Of a stretch of 7,046 nucleotides of DNA, positions 6,780-7,046 are shown in pieces. Within the stretch, counting starts at the first letter, position 1. Each line of letters opens with the position of its first letter. Source of the stretch: Comamonadaceae bacterium CG_4_10_14_3_um_filter_60_75 (GTDB taxonomy: Bacteria > Pseudomonadota > Gammaproteobacteria > Burkholderiales > Burkholderiaceae_C); NCBI GenBank assembly GCA_002784245.1, contig PFKL01000047.1, positions 1-7,046 on the forward strand. Reading direction: 5' to 3'. The notes under the pieces were generated by a model that was not told the origin of the DNA, did not search any database, and worked only from the letters and a program-made list of their open reading frames with translations. A program made the position numbers and the translations under genes.

Positions 6780-7046
6780 TGTGTACCTCAATCCGGACCC
6801 GCAGGATGCACAGATCGTTCCCTACTTTCTTGATGTCCAGAACGACCACATCAAAGGATTCAAAACACGTGTCTTGGTCCCTTTGTGGCATGCAGACCTT
6901 CTGCCGTCCAAATTCATGGGCTTAAACCCGGAATTTGAAGTTAACGGTGCACCGGTGGTCATGGACACGCCGGCAATTGGTGCCGTTGGCATCAGTTCCC
7001 TTAAGTCGCCTGTTGGTAACTTGAGCATCCACCAGTTCACCATTCA
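6766..7046 (+). CDS. ccdB: CcdB-family gyrase-inhibitor toxin, cut by right edge
   Basis: This is the toxin partner of CcdA. CcdB proteins bind DNA gyrase subunit A and trap the cleaved DNA complex, blocking replication. The frame is open for 93 codons to the edge. F-plasmid CcdB is 101 residues, so probably only about ten codons are missing. Family features: the N-terminal strand MARFDVYLNP, PYFLDVQNDHI (19-29) matching the F-type LFVDVQSDII segment, then TRVLVPLW (34-41), which matches the RRMVIPL strand, and PEFEVNGAPVVMDTPAIGAV (55-74) in place of the F-type strand pair. The extreme C-terminal residues, which in F CcdB (W99, G100, I101) contact gyrase, lie beyond the edge, so activity cannot be judged. 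The start overlaps ccdA by 14 bp and has its own ribosome site. No internal stop or frameshift is seen. Confidence 0.9.
   Translation, partial: MARFDVYLNPDPQDAQIVPYFLDVQNDHIKGFKTRVLVPLWHADLLPSKFMGLNPEFEVNGAPVVMDTPAIGAVGISSLKSPVGNLSIHQFTI

Overview
The window looks like ordinary chromosome of a GC-rich betaproteobacterium, most likely a member of the Burkholderiales near Comamonadaceae. This placement is inferred from protein character and from the linkage of a YihY-family protein, a DUF2069 protein and a D-2-hydroxyacid-type FAD oxidase; no 16S or other marker is present. Coding density is very high. I see no rRNA, tRNA, CRISPR array or insertion sequence.

Layout. (1) Positions 3206 to 1, minus strand: a large membrane-bound c-di-GMP signalling protein with the order TM-CHASE-TM-PAS-GAF-PAS-GGDEF-EAL. 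It runs off the left edge just after the DDFGTG motif of the EAL domain. It is over 1068 codons long, both catalytic signatures are intact as far as visible, and it appears to start at a TTG codon next to a small perfect hairpin. (2) Positions 4568 to 3330, minus strand: a YihY/BrkB-family inner membrane protein with a C-terminal cytoplasmic extension, 123 bp upstream of the signalling gene. (3) Positions 4590 to 5018, plus strand: a four-helix DUF2069 membrane protein. Its start codon is only 21 bp from the divergent YihY start. (4) Positions 4984 to 6435, plus strand: an FAD-linked oxidase of the D-2-hydroxyglutarate/D-lactate dehydrogenase family, overlapping the DUF2069 gene. (5) Positions 6492 to the right edge, plus strand: a chromosomal ccdA-ccdB type II toxin-antitoxin pair. 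The genes overlap by 14 bp, and an imperfect inverted repeat surrounds a good -10 hexamer upstream. The toxin gene is cut by the right edge, probably only about ten codons short of its end.

How they fit together. The DUF2069 and oxidase genes probably form one plus-strand unit. The YihY and c-di-GMP genes lie in tandem on the minus strand, but the second has its own gap and could have its own promoter. The ccdAB pair is a self-contained module, visibly less GC-rich than the oxidase next to it, which suggests later acquisition. I found no convincingly new system. The points most worth checking are the extended CcdA antitoxin with its candidate operator, the TTG start and hairpin of the c-di-GMP gene, and the very tight divergent promoter region.
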